64,000 nucleotides of DNA from Candidatus Faecousia excrementipullorum (GCA_018712825.1 DVGG01000026.1:55171-119170); one strand, 5' to 3'; counted from the stretch's first letter, positions 9,756-20,373 are shown. Notes: generated from the letters alone by a model not told the origin. Numbers and translations: made by a program.

Positions 9756-10487
9756 TCAAAATTCCCCTGTGGCGTACATCACCGCAGACAAGGCGCAAAG
9801 GGGCGCCGTTTCACACCGAAGGATTCGTTTCCCCAGGGTGCAGACCTGAAGCCCTGCCTCCTGAGCCTTCTCCACCTCGGAAGCCTCCAGTCCCCCTTCC
9901 GGGCCGGTGAGCAGGCTCAACGTGGTGCCGGCGAACCCGGTCATGGCCATCTGCAAGGTGGTGGCCTGCTCGTTTTCGTAAAACAAAAATCCGGAATCTG
10001 CCTGGGCTGCACGCTCCAGGGCCTCCCGGTAGCTACCCAGCACCAGCACTTGGGGAATCTGCCCCCGGCCGGACTGCTCGGCAGCAGAGGCGGCAATCTT
10101 CTGCCACCGCTCCAGCTTCTTTTGGAGACTCTTGGCATCCGGGCGGGAGACGCACCGGGCGGAGGGGAAGCTCACAATCTCGTAAGCCCCCAGCTCCGTG
10201 GCCTTCTGAATCACGTGCTCCAGCTTATCCCCCTTGGGAAAGGCCATGTATACACTTACCCGAACCCGGGCTTCCGCACAGCTCTCCCGGCGCTCCAGCA
10301 CCGCAAGCGCCAGCCCCTCCGGGGTCAGATTCTCCACCTGGCAAAGACATTCCTGCCCCTGCCCGTCGCATAAAAGCACCTGCTCCCCCGGTTTCAGGCG
10401 GAGGACCCTGGCATGGGCTGCGTTATCCCCTGTCAGGCAAGGGGTCGGCCCAGCCATCTCCTCCGGCGTCACAAAAAATCGGGTCAT
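9756..10487 (-). CDS. rsmE: 16S rRNA (uracil1498-N3)-methyltransferase RsmE
   Basis: MTRFFVTPEEM...HARVLRLKPGEQVLLCDG...LLTGPEGGLEASEVEKAQEAGLQVCTLGKRILRCETAPL. Confidence 0.95.
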   Translation of the reverse strand: MTRFFVTPEEMAGPTPCLTGDNAAHARVLRLKPGEQVLLCDGQGQECLCQVENLTPEGLALAVLERRESCAEARVRVSVYMAFPKGDKLEHVIQKATELGAYEIVSFPSARCVSRPDAKSLQKKLERWQKIAASAAEQSGRGQIPQVLVLGSYREALERAAQADSGFLFYENEQATTLQMAMTGFAGTTLSLLTGPEGGLEASEVEKAQEAGLQVCTLGKRILRCETAPLCALSAVMYATGEF

Positions 10488-10625
10488 ATCAAAACGCTCC
10501 TTTTCCGCAGTTTTTTCCAGTATACCACAGTTCCCCCGGGAAAACAACCGCAAGCCCCGGCGGATTTTTCCTGAAAAATCTATTGACAAATCCTTACACC
10601 TAAGCTATAATAGCTTGGCGTAGCT

Positions 10626-10709
10626 GCGAGAGTGTTGGAATGGTAGACAAGCACGTTTGAGGTGCGTGTGGTCAACGCCGTGTGGGTTCGAGTCCCATCT
10701 CTCGCACCA
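10626..10709 (+). tRNA. tRNA-Leu(GAG), class II, CCA encoded
   Basis: Acceptor GCGAGAG/CTCTCGC, anticodon loop TTGAGGT, extended variable arm, GGTTCGAGTCC, ACCA end. Confidence 0.93.
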
Positions 10710-10711
10710 CT

Positions 10712-10749
10712 AAAAAACAGAGCAGAAAGTTTTATCTGCTCTGTTTTTT
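10712..10749 (+). terminator. Terminator after tRNA-Leu
   Basis: AAAAAACAGAGCAGA...TCTGCTCTGTTTTTT. Confidence 0.85.
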
Positions 10750-10838
10750 CTTGTTTTCCTTGATTTTTCTGGGATTTCGCAACTTTTTGTTATTTGTTTT
10801 TTGAAACGGATGTTTCATATATGGGCCATCTATCCCAT

Positions 10839-10860
10839 AAAATGACAACAAAATGACAAC
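10839..10860 (+). repeat. Tandem 11-bp direct repeat AAAATGACAAC x2
   Basis: Exact tandem duplication 10839-10849 / 10850-10860 downstream of tRNA-Leu. Confidence 0.8.
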
Positions 10861-10989
10861 GGCATATTTTTGCCCCCTCCTGGGCCGGGATAGCCCAGGA
10901 GGGGGTTACGCATTATTCGCTCAACTGCTTTTTCGCCTGGTGCAGGCCAGTTGCGGCCAAACCCGAAACACCGCCGACAGCCGCAGCTG

Positions 10990-13851
10990 TCATAGCGTAT
11001 CTTCGCCAAGTACACCGTCAGGCCTGCGCTCATAGCCATAGTGCTTCAGCACATCCTCCGGCAAAACATCCGGGAAAAACTTATTGACAACATCCAGATA
11101 ATTCGCTATACTGATAGTGGAACCAGTAAAGTAACCGGTGCTTTGCACCGTAGTGCTTGGGGATAAGCTCCCGGCTGGTTCCGTTTTTGCGTTTACAGAG
11201 TATATAACATCCATATCCACAAGTTCATTTGAATAGCGATTTACAACGAACGAGATGACATAATGCTCGTTCGTTTTATTTTTTGCGGCGGACATCAGGA
11301 TATAGGAATCTTTGATATGCTCATAACGAGGAAGCAGTTCGTTTATCTGAATTGCATTTTTCAGTATATCACCAACACGCTCCACAACCGGGCCTACGGT
11401 TTCTTCTCTGCGATCAAGGCCTTGCTACAAACCATTTATAGGAATACTTTTGGTAATCCCGGCGCTGTTCCTGCTCCCAGAGATAATTTATAACAGAGGC
11501 CGCCTGTCTGTCTACATTGGCTCCAAACTGCTGTTCTTTATACAGCCGTCCGGCTTCTGCACGCTTCTCCTGGAGCTCGTGAAGCTCCGCCAGGCGGTCC
11601 TTGAAGGTTTGCAGCGCAGCCTGTTCTGCATCGCTCATGTCGGAAAAACCAGCATCGTTGGCGGCAGCTTCCAGAACATCCCGGTCAGTCAGAGGGGAGG
11701 TTCGCTCTTGGTATTGTCCTTTGAAAATTCTCCGGCCCGAACCCGCTTTTCCAGTGCTTCGGCGATTGCTTCCTTCTCCTCGTCTGTCTTGCCAATCATC
11801 TCTTTGGTAATTTCTAGCATTGTACTCATGGATAAACCCATCTCCGTACATGTGATTGAGAAGCTCAACCGCTTCTCCGTGCCCGGCCGTACGCCTTTCT
11901 TCATCAAAAATCCGTCCTTTCACATAAGCCATATTGGCATCATAGTTCTCTGCAAACACAATCACTTTGCTCAGGGTTGGCGCATTAAAATCTCCATCTG
12001 TGAACATGATTTTGTTATTGTGTTCTATCATGTATACGCCATTTTTATTCCGGGGAACACTGTAATTGCGCTTGTTCAGGTCTGCAATCACTTCATAGAA
12101 TCTGGCTCGATCCGTCTCATCAATGATGAAATTTTCATAAGCCCAATTTGTGGAATCTGTGGCATATCCTTCATCGATGTAGTCCCGGCGCTGCTCCTGA
12201 ACCTCATCATCCAAAAGCTGAATGAGGTTCCCGTCATCGTCCAAGACCAGGGCGCCGCCCCGAATGGCTTCGCTTAGTTCTTCTCCGCTGCCAAATCCAT
12301 AGTAATCATCAAGATATCCTGCGGTGTCGCCCTCCGATTCTCCGCCATCCAGGACATCAGCCGGTCTCGCTTCTTTGGCGTATCCATCGCCAACATTATC
12401 CCAATCGTTTCGTCCTCGCTGCACCCCATAATCTTGAGCCATCTGACTAAATGTTTCTGTGCCGGTGTAAGCTCCACTTTCGTACTCCTTTCGCAACTTC
12501 CGCAAGTATTTCTCATTGCCAGCAATCTTATACTTCTCAATCTTTCCGTAAGACATATACCCGGTTGCTTCCACAAGATAGATATGATTTGCTGTACTTA
12601 TGACAATTCTTTTCGTCTGTCCGGTTTTTAAGCTGCTGGTTTTATTGGCAAGGGAACGGTTGAATACCGACCATTCCCGTGCTCCTTTGGGCTCATTGGG
12701 GTTCTCATATTTTCTGCGCTGCTCCTGCTCCCAGAAATCATCTGCAACAAAGGTGCCATCCTGGATCGCCTGCACATCTTCAATCAGAAGACCAACCATA
12801 TCTCCCAGCCATCTGAACCGACCATCGTTTTCCAGGAGGACACGGTCTCCCTGCATAGCCTCATAGAACTGCCGGGCCATTTCCGTAACGGCTTCCCTGC
12901 GGATGTCCTCATCGGAAATATCTCCTTTTGCAATTTTCCCCAAGTACAACTCTGCCTCATCGCTACCATAGGTATAAAGGTCAAAACAATCTACTATTTG
13001 TTCTTGTCGCTCTCCTCCGATCTCTTTCCAGCTCTTCGCAGGTTCTGCCTTTGATAGACTACTTCCGCTCCTTTTTGTATTTCCTTCTCCGACCAATCCG
13101 GGTGAATCTTTCTCAGAATTTTCACCATTTGTTCCTTCGTCATACCTTTCTCCTCTCTCCGAATTTCCTCTGTTTTGTCCCTGGGCAAATTCAGTCGTCT
13201 TCTCAGTTGCAACAGTCAGCTGGTAATTCTCCACCGCCTGTTCGGCAACCTGGTCAAACATCTTTACAATGTTCTCCACATAGCGGACGGTTTCCCCCAC
13301 CTGCTCCTTCAAGGCATTTGCCTCTCTGGAACGGTTCTTTCCCAGGGAATCGAAATAGCTTCTCAGGCCCTCAACAAATTCCTTCAGTTTTTCCATTAAC
13401 TTCTGGAAGATGCTCTTATGTTTTTCCGCAAGATTCTGAACAAAATGACTGTCCGGCAGAATATCCGTCATGGCCTCCGCCACTACTTCCCGGCTTGCCA
13501 TGTCATAGGAAAGGCCGGCTGCCTGCTTTGCCTCCACCAGGTCGTCCACATTCTCCCCTCTTTCACGAAGGGTATCGAAAACCACCTTTCTGAATTCATT
13601 GTACTGCACCGGGTTCCACTTTTCAATAAAATGTGTGAACTCATGGGCAAAGGTGCGCAGCATTGTATATTTTGCCAGATTGCCAACATCGTGCTTGCCG
13701 TTGAGGCCTGCGTTGATATCGATGTAAATGGTGCCGGGTTCGCCTCTTTTGAATTGGCCCTGGGCGCCCTGGAAATTCCCACTTGCATCCATTTCAGACT
13801 GATACAGCACAATGTCAATGCCGGTAGCTTCCGCAAAAGTACTGCACCCCC
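10990..13851 (-). pseudogene. Remnant of large mobile-element polyprotein with HEFTH metallopeptidase-like region and C-terminal LPD/nuclease-like domain; 5'-truncated and frameshifted
   Basis: Open frame ...FAEATGIDIVLYQSEMDASG (no in-frame start before TAG); FAHEFTHFIEKW; ORF 11414-13810 ends in YKWFVARP* and reading resumes in another frame (GLDRREETVGPVVERVGDILKNAIQINELLPRYEHIKDSY...). Confidence 0.75.
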
Positions 13852-13899
13852 ACAGTCTGGAAGCTGTGGGGGTGTTTTGCTATGGAGAATCGCTGGGAT

Positions 13900-14727
13900 T
13901 CAGCCTTTTTCCGGAAAGTATTTTTTCTTCATCTGGTGAAGTGTTTCCAAAGACTCGGTGCCCCGCTGTCCCAGGCGGTCGCTGACGGCAACCACCAGGG
14001 CATCCACCATGGCTGCCGGGGCAGTCAGGGAATGATACTCCTTCTCCTCGCCCCGGTACACAAACAGGCTGATATCCGTCCGCTCCCGGGCAGGAATGAT
14101 GGTACGGCTGACAAATGCCATGGTTTGGTAGCCCGCATCCTTCCCGTGTTCCAGGATAATCCGTCCCTCCCGGGACAGCTTGGAAAAGCTGAACATCACC
14201 ACAAGATCTCCCTGTCCAGCCTGCACCAGGCCTTCCAACAGCTCGGAGCCGCCGGACGGCAGCAGCACAACCGGCAAGCCCAGCCGCCGCAGACGAAATG
14301 CCAGCATCTGAGCCAAAGAGCAGGAGGCGTTTTTGCCGTGGAGGAAAATCCGTCTTGCGGAAATCAGTGACTCCACCCCCCGGTCAAATTCCTCCGGGCG
14401 GAGCTGCTGTGCGGTTTTTTCCAGATACAATCTCTGGCGTTCCAGCCATGCTGCCGGGGAAAAGGCCCCATCCTGGGACAGGGTTCCGGCAATTTTGGCT
14501 GCCGGCCCGGAGGCCTGCTCCATTACCATGCCTTTCAGGGCCTTGAAATCGGCACAGCCTGCATGGCGGGCGAAGCGGGAAACAGTGGCATCGGAAATTT
14601 CCAGCCGCTGGGCCAGCTGTCCGATGGAAGAAAAGAGAAAACCGTCGGGATTGGTGTTGATATAATCAAGAATCTTTTGCTCCGCCCGGGTCAGCTCTGC
14701 CGCAGGCACGTTCAGGGAAAGTACCAC
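13900..14727 (-). CDS. MurR/RpiR family transcriptional regulator (HTH + SIS)
   Basis: N-terminal HTH (IGQLAQRLEISDATVSRFARHAGCADFKALK) and SIS region (ARRIFLHGKNASCSLAQMLAFRLRRLG). Confidence 0.9.
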   Translation of the reverse strand: MVLSLNVPAAELTRAEQKILDYINTNPDGFLFSSIGQLAQRLEISDATVSRFARHAGCADFKALKGMVMEQASGPAAKIAGTLSQDGAFSPAAWLERQRLYLEKTAQQLRPEEFDRGVESLISARRIFLHGKNASCSLAQMLAFRLRRLGLPVVLLPSGGSELLEGLVQAGQGDLVVMFSFSKLSREGRIILEHGKDAGYQTMAFVSRTIIPARERTDISLFVYRGEEKEYHSLTAPAAMVDALVVAVSDRLGQRGTESLETLHQMKKKYFPEKG

Positions 14728-14736
14728 AATTACACC

Positions 14737-15519
14737 TCATTTCAGCATTTCCAGCAGGTCCCTGTGAAGCAAGCCGTTGGAGGCCAGCACGCCACCGCCC
14801 GCCTGCAGGGACAGTGGTTTCCCCTCCGGCCCGGTCACCATTCCTCCGGCCTCCTCCACCAGGAGCATTCCGGCGGCATAGTCCCAGGGCTGAAGGGACA
14901 GCTCCACAAAGCCTTCCAGACGTCCGCAGGCGACCCAGCACAAATCCAGAGAAGCGCAGCCGGTTCGGCGCACATCCTGGCAACAGTCATACAGCCGGCG
15001 CATCTGCCGGAACGCCAGATCCGCCAGATCTCTCCGACCCGGGACAGTCCCGGCAGAGAGCAGGCTCTGGGACAGTTTTTCCGCCTTGCTCACACAAATC
15101 CGCTTTCCGTTGCAGTATGCCCCTTTTCCTCTCACCGCTGCAAAGCATTCATGGGTATAGGGCTGGTACACCAGGCCAAAGGTCACCCGCCCCTCCTCCA
15201 CCAACCCCAGGGAGATGGCGCTGTGCCGGAAGCTGTGAATCAGGTTGGTGGTGCCGTCCACCGGGTCCAGGAGCCAATAGGGTTTGGCGGTATCCACCGG
15301 GATTTTCTCTCCCTCCTCCCCCCAGAACTGGGCCCAGGGGGTCAGCTGCAAAAGCGCCTTTTCCAGCCGGTGCTGCACAGAAAAGTCCACATTGGTTACA
15401 AAGTCCGTGGGGCTTTTGGCCTCCACCCTTTCCAGGCAGCAGGGGTCTGTCAGCAGCCTTCCGGTCTGCTTCACTGCCTCCGCCACCTGCTCTATCAGCA
15501 CAGGGTTCAGGCGGCTCAT
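14737..15519 (-). CDS. Inositol monophosphatase family protein
   Basis: FWGEEGEKIPVDTAKPYWLLDPVDGTTNLIHSF and QPWDYAAGMLLVEEAGG motifs. Confidence 0.92.
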   Translation of the reverse strand: MSRLNPVLIEQVAEAVKQTGRLLTDPCCLERVEAKSPTDFVTNVDFSVQHRLEKALLQLTPWAQFWGEEGEKIPVDTAKPYWLLDPVDGTTNLIHSFRHSAISLGLVEEGRVTFGLVYQPYTHECFAAVRGKGAYCNGKRICVSKAEKLSQSLLSAGTVPGRRDLADLAFRQMRRLYDCCQDVRRTGCASLDLCWVACGRLEGFVELSLQPWDYAAGMLLVEEAGGMVTGPEGKPLSLQAGGGVLASNGLLHRDLLEMLK

Positions 15520-16313
15520 TCTGTTCCCTCCCGGGTGAGAACGGAAACATAGTCTCCTCCCAGGGCATGAATCTCCTTCAGTGCCCGCTTCAAAAGGCCT
15601 GCGGTACGCACCTGGAAGGCTGCCGTGGGAGAAAGCTGTATCTCATAGCTGCCCCCATCCATCTGGGCTTTCAGCTGATCCAAGGAGGTACAGTCCTTTT
15701 CAAACACCGTACTGACGCAGCCATACTGCACCGCCTGGTGGGTGTCGCTTCCGGACACCACCGGGATTCCCAGCTTCCTGCCCAGCTCCCGGGTCAGGGT
15801 TTCCGTCCGTTCCCGGTCCTGGGCCAGGTCCTTTCCGTTCAGGTCCAGGAAGGAAAGGCGCTGAAGCTGCTCCAGAGGCAGCTGAGGCACATGCCCCGGT
15901 GCCCGATAGGGATGACCGCAGCCCACCAGAACCGGGTACTGGTCAAAGAGGTTCATAAGGCTTTCAAAGGGCAGAAAATTCCCCTTTTCTTTATGAAGCT
16001 CCAGGCGGCTGTTCAGCTCCAGGATCGCCTCCAGAGGGCCGATGGACAGAATGTGTCCCCCTTCTGCCACATCCGTTTCCATGCCGGGAAAAATCCGCAG
16101 TCCGTTTTCCAGCTCCAGGCAGTCCCCGACCCGGCTGCTGACAGAAGCCAGGTAGCCATAAAGCCTACCAAACTGCAAGGTGTTGAAATGCTCCGTCAGG
16201 CACAGAGCATCCAGCCCGGCTCTCCGGGCTTCTGCAAAAAGCCAGTCCGTATAGGTGGTGGAAAAGGGCAGCTTCTTGGCAAGCTTGCCATGGGTATGAA
16301 AATCAAGTCGCAA
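15516..16313 (-). CDS. PHP-domain metal-dependent phosphoesterase
   Basis: LRLDFHTHGK, CLTEHFNT, GCGHPYR, SGSDTH; TTG start at 16313 with GAAGG SD avoids overlap with ecfT; next gene overlaps by 4 nt. Confidence 0.85.
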   Translation of the reverse strand: MRLDFHTHGKLAKKLPFSTTYTDWLFAEARRAGLDALCLTEHFNTLQFGRLYGYLASVSSRVGDCLELENGLRIFPGMETDVAEGGHILSIGPLEAILELNSRLELHKEKGNFLPFESLMNLFDQYPVLVGCGHPYRAPGHVPQLPLEQLQRLSFLDLNGKDLAQDRERTETLTRELGRKLGIPVVSGSDTHQAVQYGCVSTVFEKDCTSLDQLKAQMDGGSYEIQLSPTAAFQVRTAGLLKRALKEIHALGGDYVSVLTREGTE

Positions 16314-16327
16314 AGAAAAACCTTCTT

Positions 16328-17164
16328 TCAAAACAAAGTGGAACACAGAATAGACAGAACCACCCACAAAAAGGAAACCGCCAGGAAAAGCAGGTCGTTG
16401 CTGGTCACCTTCAGGTGGGACAGTTTGATCTTCTTTACCGCCTTATTGGTGGCCGCATACCGATAGCCCCGCAGCTCCAGAGCCTCTACCGTGGTCCGGG
16501 AGCGCTTGGCGGTATTGAGCATCAGGGGGTAGAAAGACTCCATAATGATTTTGATTTCATAGATGAGATACCGCACCTTGCCCCCAAAGGTGTCCCGGGC
16601 AGGGGGATTGCCCCGCAAGCGATAGGACAGCAGCACATTCTGAAATTCCTCCATCAGCATGGGAAGCATCCGGTAGGCATAGGAGATGGAAAAGCTCAGC
16701 CGCTCCGGACAGCCGTACCACATCAGGCCGTTGGACAGCTTATCCGGGTCCAGTCCGGAAAACACCGTCACAGAGGCCAGGGAGATGGTAGCCACTTTCA
16801 ATGTCAGAATCAGAAGGGGTACAATGGCAGAGGCGTCTCCTCCAAACACCAGGGTAACCAAAAACAGATAGCCCGTCTGGGAAAACACACCCAAAGCAAA
16901 CAGAAACAGCACCAGGCCCGCCACATGGGCCAAAATGGTAGTAACCATCACCAGGATGAAGCTTCCCAGAAGGAAATACAGGTCGTTGGCAAACCAGGGC
17001 ACCAGGCCGAAAAACAGGTACCAACCAATCAGCACCCGGGGGTCCAGGCCGGCAATCACCGTATCGTCATTGCCATAGGCGTTTTTCAGCACCTGATTCC
17101 GAAGAAAGTCCATAGAGAACTTCTCCAATATGTTTTCGGAGAGTTTTTTCTTCATCTTACGCAT
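16328..17164 (-). CDS. ECF transporter transmembrane component EcfT
   Basis: Hydrophobic protein; LIYEIKIIMESFYPLMLNTAKRSRTTVEALELRGYRYAATNKA (EcfT coupling-helix type). Confidence 0.85.
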   Translation of the reverse strand: MRKMKKKLSENILEKFSMDFLRNQVLKNAYGNDDTVIAGLDPRVLIGWYLFFGLVPWFANDLYFLLGSFILVMVTTILAHVAGLVLFLFALGVFSQTGYLFLVTLVFGGDASAIVPLLILTLKVATISLASVTVFSGLDPDKLSNGLMWYGCPERLSFSISYAYRMLPMLMEEFQNVLLSYRLRGNPPARDTFGGKVRYLIYEIKIIMESFYPLMLNTAKRSRTTVEALELRGYRYAATNKAVKKIKLSHLKVTSNDLLFLAVSFLWVVLSILCSTLF

Positions 17165-18861
17165 GTTTTTGCCTCCTGAAATGCCCGGGTGAACGCATCT
17201 ATGGTATAGCACAGGGCCTGGGGGTTCAGGGCCTGGGCCATGGTAAAAATCTCCGGCGGTCGGATACCCACCAGCTGGGTCAGCCGGGTCTGGGAAAAAA
17301 TCTCGTCCCGGCTGCCGTCTGCCACCACCTTGCCGCCGCTGAGCACAATAATCCGCTCCGCCCACTGGCAAACCAGCTGCATATCGTGGGTGGCAATCAC
17401 GGCGGTTTTGATAATATCCTTCATATCCTCCAGTACCCCCAGAATTTCCCGGCGGGTGGCAATGTCCAGATTGGCGGTAGGTTCATCCAGCAGCAGAATC
17501 CCCGGTTCCAGCGCCACCCCAACCGCCAGACTGGCTCTGCGCATCTGACCGCCGGACATAAGCCTGCCGTCCCGGTGCTGAAGCTCCCGGAGGCGGAACC
17601 GCTCCAGCAGGGCATCGGTGCGTGCTTCCCACTGGGGAACCCCCCGCACCTTCATGGCATAGGAGATATCCCCCCGGATGGAGTCCTTGATGAACATCTC
17701 CTCCGGGTTCTGGTACACCAGCGAGATTTGCCGGGAAATCTCCTCCGGTTTTTTATCAGACACATTCTTCCCAAAGAGGGAAACGGTGCCGGACTGGGGT
17801 TTCAGCAGCCCCACCATCAGCTTCATCAGGGTGGACTTGCCCGCCCCGTTGGAGCCAATGAGCGCAACCCGCTCCCCTTCCCGGATGTCCAGGTTCAGCC
17901 CATCAAAAATGGTCCTGGGCTCTCCCTTCACCGACCGATAGGCAAGGGACACATCCCGGAAGGAAACTGCTGTTGCCTCCCTGTCATTTCCTTTATACCC
18001 TTCCGCAGGCTGGGGCATATAGGTGAGCTTTCCAAAGGTTTTGCGGCCCTCTTCCACGGTGGTGGGCAAGGCTTCATCCCGGGGCAGCACCCCTTCCTTT
18101 TGCAGGCGGTGGGCCGCCTGGGTTACCTGGGGCGGAAAAATATTGCAGGCCTCCAGTTCCTCCACATGCTGCAGCGCTTCCCGGGTGGGCAGGAGCCACT
18201 GGGCTTCTCCGTCCTTCATCAAAAGCACATGTTTGCAGTAATCCGCAATATACTCGGTGTGGTGCTCAATCACTACAATGGTCTTGCCGTACTTCTGGTT
18301 CAGCTCCCGCAGCACTTCGTAAATCCGGTCTGCGTGCATGGGGTCCAGCTGGGCAATGGGCTCGTCCAGAATCAGCACATCCGGCTGGAGGGATACCGCT
18401 CCCGCCAGTGCCAGCAGGTGGGTCTGTCCGCCGGACAGCTGCCAGATATACTCTGCATCGTGTCCCTCCAGGCCGCATTGACGAAGGGCTGTCTTACCCC
18501 GCTCCAGATAGTCCGGGTAAGCATAATTCAGACAGGCATAGGAAGCATCGTCCAAAACAGTAGGCCGGACAATCTGATTTTCAAAGTCCTGGTACACATA
18601 GCCTACCTTCCGGGCCAAATCCCCCACCTGGCTATCCAGGGTATTTTGTCCATCCACTCGCACCTCTCCCTGAAAATCCCCGGTGATAAAGTGGGGAATA
18701 AGCCCATTGATCACCTTACACAAAGTGGACTTCCCGCAGCCGTTGTTGCCAACCACTGCAAGGAAGTCTCCTTTGGTAATTTCCAGCGAGATATTTTTGA
18801 GGGTTGGCTGAGAGGCACCTGGATATGTATAAGTCAGGTTCTGAATCTCAACCGCATTCAT
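17152..18861 (-). CDS. ECF transporter duplicated ATP-binding protein (EcfA-EcfA' fusion)
   Basis: Two ABC ATPase domains: GNNGCGKST...LSGGQTHLLALAGA...LDEPIAQLDP and GSNGAGKST...MSGGQMRRASLAVGVALEPGILLLDEPTANLD. Confidence 0.93.
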   Translation of the reverse strand: MNAVEIQNLTYTYPGASQPTLKNISLEITKGDFLAVVGNNGCGKSTLCKVINGLIPHFITGDFQGEVRVDGQNTLDSQVGDLARKVGYVYQDFENQIVRPTVLDDASYACLNYAYPDYLERGKTALRQCGLEGHDAEYIWQLSGGQTHLLALAGAVSLQPDVLILDEPIAQLDPMHADRIYEVLRELNQKYGKTIVVIEHHTEYIADYCKHVLLMKDGEAQWLLPTREALQHVEELEACNIFPPQVTQAAHRLQKEGVLPRDEALPTTVEEGRKTFGKLTYMPQPAEGYKGNDREATAVSFRDVSLAYRSVKGEPRTIFDGLNLDIREGERVALIGSNGAGKSTLMKLMVGLLKPQSGTVSLFGKNVSDKKPEEISRQISLVYQNPEEMFIKDSIRGDISYAMKVRGVPQWEARTDALLERFRLRELQHRDGRLMSGGQMRRASLAVGVALEPGILLLDEPTANLDIATRREILGVLEDMKDIIKTAVIATHDMQLVCQWAERIIVLSGGKVVADGSRDEIFSQTRLTQLVGIRPPEIFTMAQALNPQALCYTIDAFTRAFQEAKTCVR

Positions 18862-18862
18862 A

Positions 18863-19710
18863 TCAGCACGCTACTCTCTTTTCCCGATTCTTTTTCACCA
18901 GGATGCCCACAATGGCAACCACGGCAAGGGCGGCGGCTACCACCATGCCAACGGTCAGAGCAGTTTCGCTTTCTGCCCACTCGGCTTCCCACTCAATCAG
19001 GGGGGTGCCGGAGGAGGCCAGCATCTCAGCGGCAACGGCACAGGCAAAGCCCAGTACGCACACAATGCAAACCTTTGCGTTCAGTCCGGCAACGGGGCTT
19101 TCTGCCGTACGGGGTGCCATACCCAGAAGGGGCTCAATCTTGCCGTACAGCCGGGGCACCAGGTACAAGGTGGGCAGCAGACAGAACAGGATGCCGGAGA
19201 ACAGCAGGTCATTGGCAAAAGCAAAGCCCTCGGTAGCGAAGACGCTCTCCGGAAGACCGGCAACGGCTTCAAAATCCTCCACAGCGAACTGCACCTTGGC
19301 AATGTCCACCAACATACCCATAAACAGCTGGGCTGCGGTACCCACCAGAGCGGCCACGCCTACCATAACATGGTTCTTGGGATTCTTCACCATACGTCCG
19401 GCGATGTAAACGCCGATGGTCACGGTCAAAAACTTTTCCAGCTCACCCAGGCCGCCGAACTGACCCAGCATGATTTCGCTGAATACCAGCTCACCGGTGG
19501 CAGCGCCCAGGGCTGCGGACAGCGGGTCAAACAGCATACCCAGGGTCAGGGGGATAAACAGGAAGTACTCAACAGAAAACTCTACCAAACCCACCTGGAA
19601 TTTGGGAATCAACTCTGTAAAGAGGGTGGACAGACCATACAAAGACATGGTCAGCACAAAAATCATCAGCTTTTGGGATTGTGTGGTAGCATTTTTTGAA
19701 ACGGTGTTCA
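18863..19710 (-). CDS. ECF transporter S (substrate-binding) component, substrate unknown
   Basis: 6+ TM hydrophobic protein immediately upstream of EcfA/EcfT, AGGAGGAATTC SD before ATG. Confidence 0.8.
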
Positions 19711-20081
19711 TACAAGAATTCCTCCTAATGTTTGTGGTGTTGCTCACACGCCTACAAGTATAGCCATGGGATGTAAATTTCTCTATCTTGGGGCAGTAAA
19801 ATGTAATTAAATTTTCTTTTTCACTTTTTCCCTGGAAAATATCGTCTGAATGCTTTTGGAAATTCAGAACTTTTCCCTTTGTATTTTTCTGGAATTAAAG
19901 AAAAACAACAGGGATTTCCCCATTTCCTGCAAAATGATTTCAGAATGGTTTTTCTCCTTTTTCCTGCCTGGTATCCTATTTTCCTCTTTACAAAAAACGG
20001 CTTTATCTTTACATTTCGTTCACAAAGCACCCGGCAGGCCCTGAAAAACGGCGCCTTCTTTCCCGGGATTTCAAAAAGGAC

Positions 20082-20110
20082 TTGCATTTTATGGCGGACT
20101 GTGGTACTAT
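20082..20110 (+). promoter_or_regulatory. Sigma-A-like promoter for pheST leader
   Basis: TTGCAT-N17-TACTAT. Confidence 0.65.
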
Positions 20111-20116
20111 TTTTGT

Positions 20117-20373
20117 TGATATGTAATGGCTATGAATGGGCTGCCCCAGGCGGTAACTCCCATACAGCGAAGACGGATTGGTGTGAGCCGTCTTGGGGGT
20201 GCGGACGGGCCTTCTCCCAGGAGCTGCCGCCTGAAAGATAAGTAGGGTGTGCCGGGTGACTCCGTTATGGGTCTTTGGTGTAGCAGCACCGAGAGTGCGC
20301 CGAACGGCGAATTGCGGGTGGTACCGCGGAGGTCAATGCCTTCGTCCCCAGGGGGACGGGGGTTTCTTTTTTT
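20117..20373 (+). promoter_or_regulatory. T-box leader upstream of pheS (tRNA-Phe responsive by context)
   Basis: T-box core GCGGGTGGTACCGCGGA at about 20314-20330, followed by terminator CGTCCCC-AG-GGGGACG...TTTCTTTTTTT. Confidence 0.93.

Noticed and set aside
13845-13880. att site of the tRNA-Leu element
   Set aside because: The CACCCCCACAG...CTGTGGGGGTG motif is a hairpin and shares no clear identity with the tRNA-Leu 3' end
19800-20080. Short ORFs 19821-20087 and 19850-20044
   Set aside because: AT-rich intergenic DNA upstream of the pheST promoter; no SD or recognisable protein features
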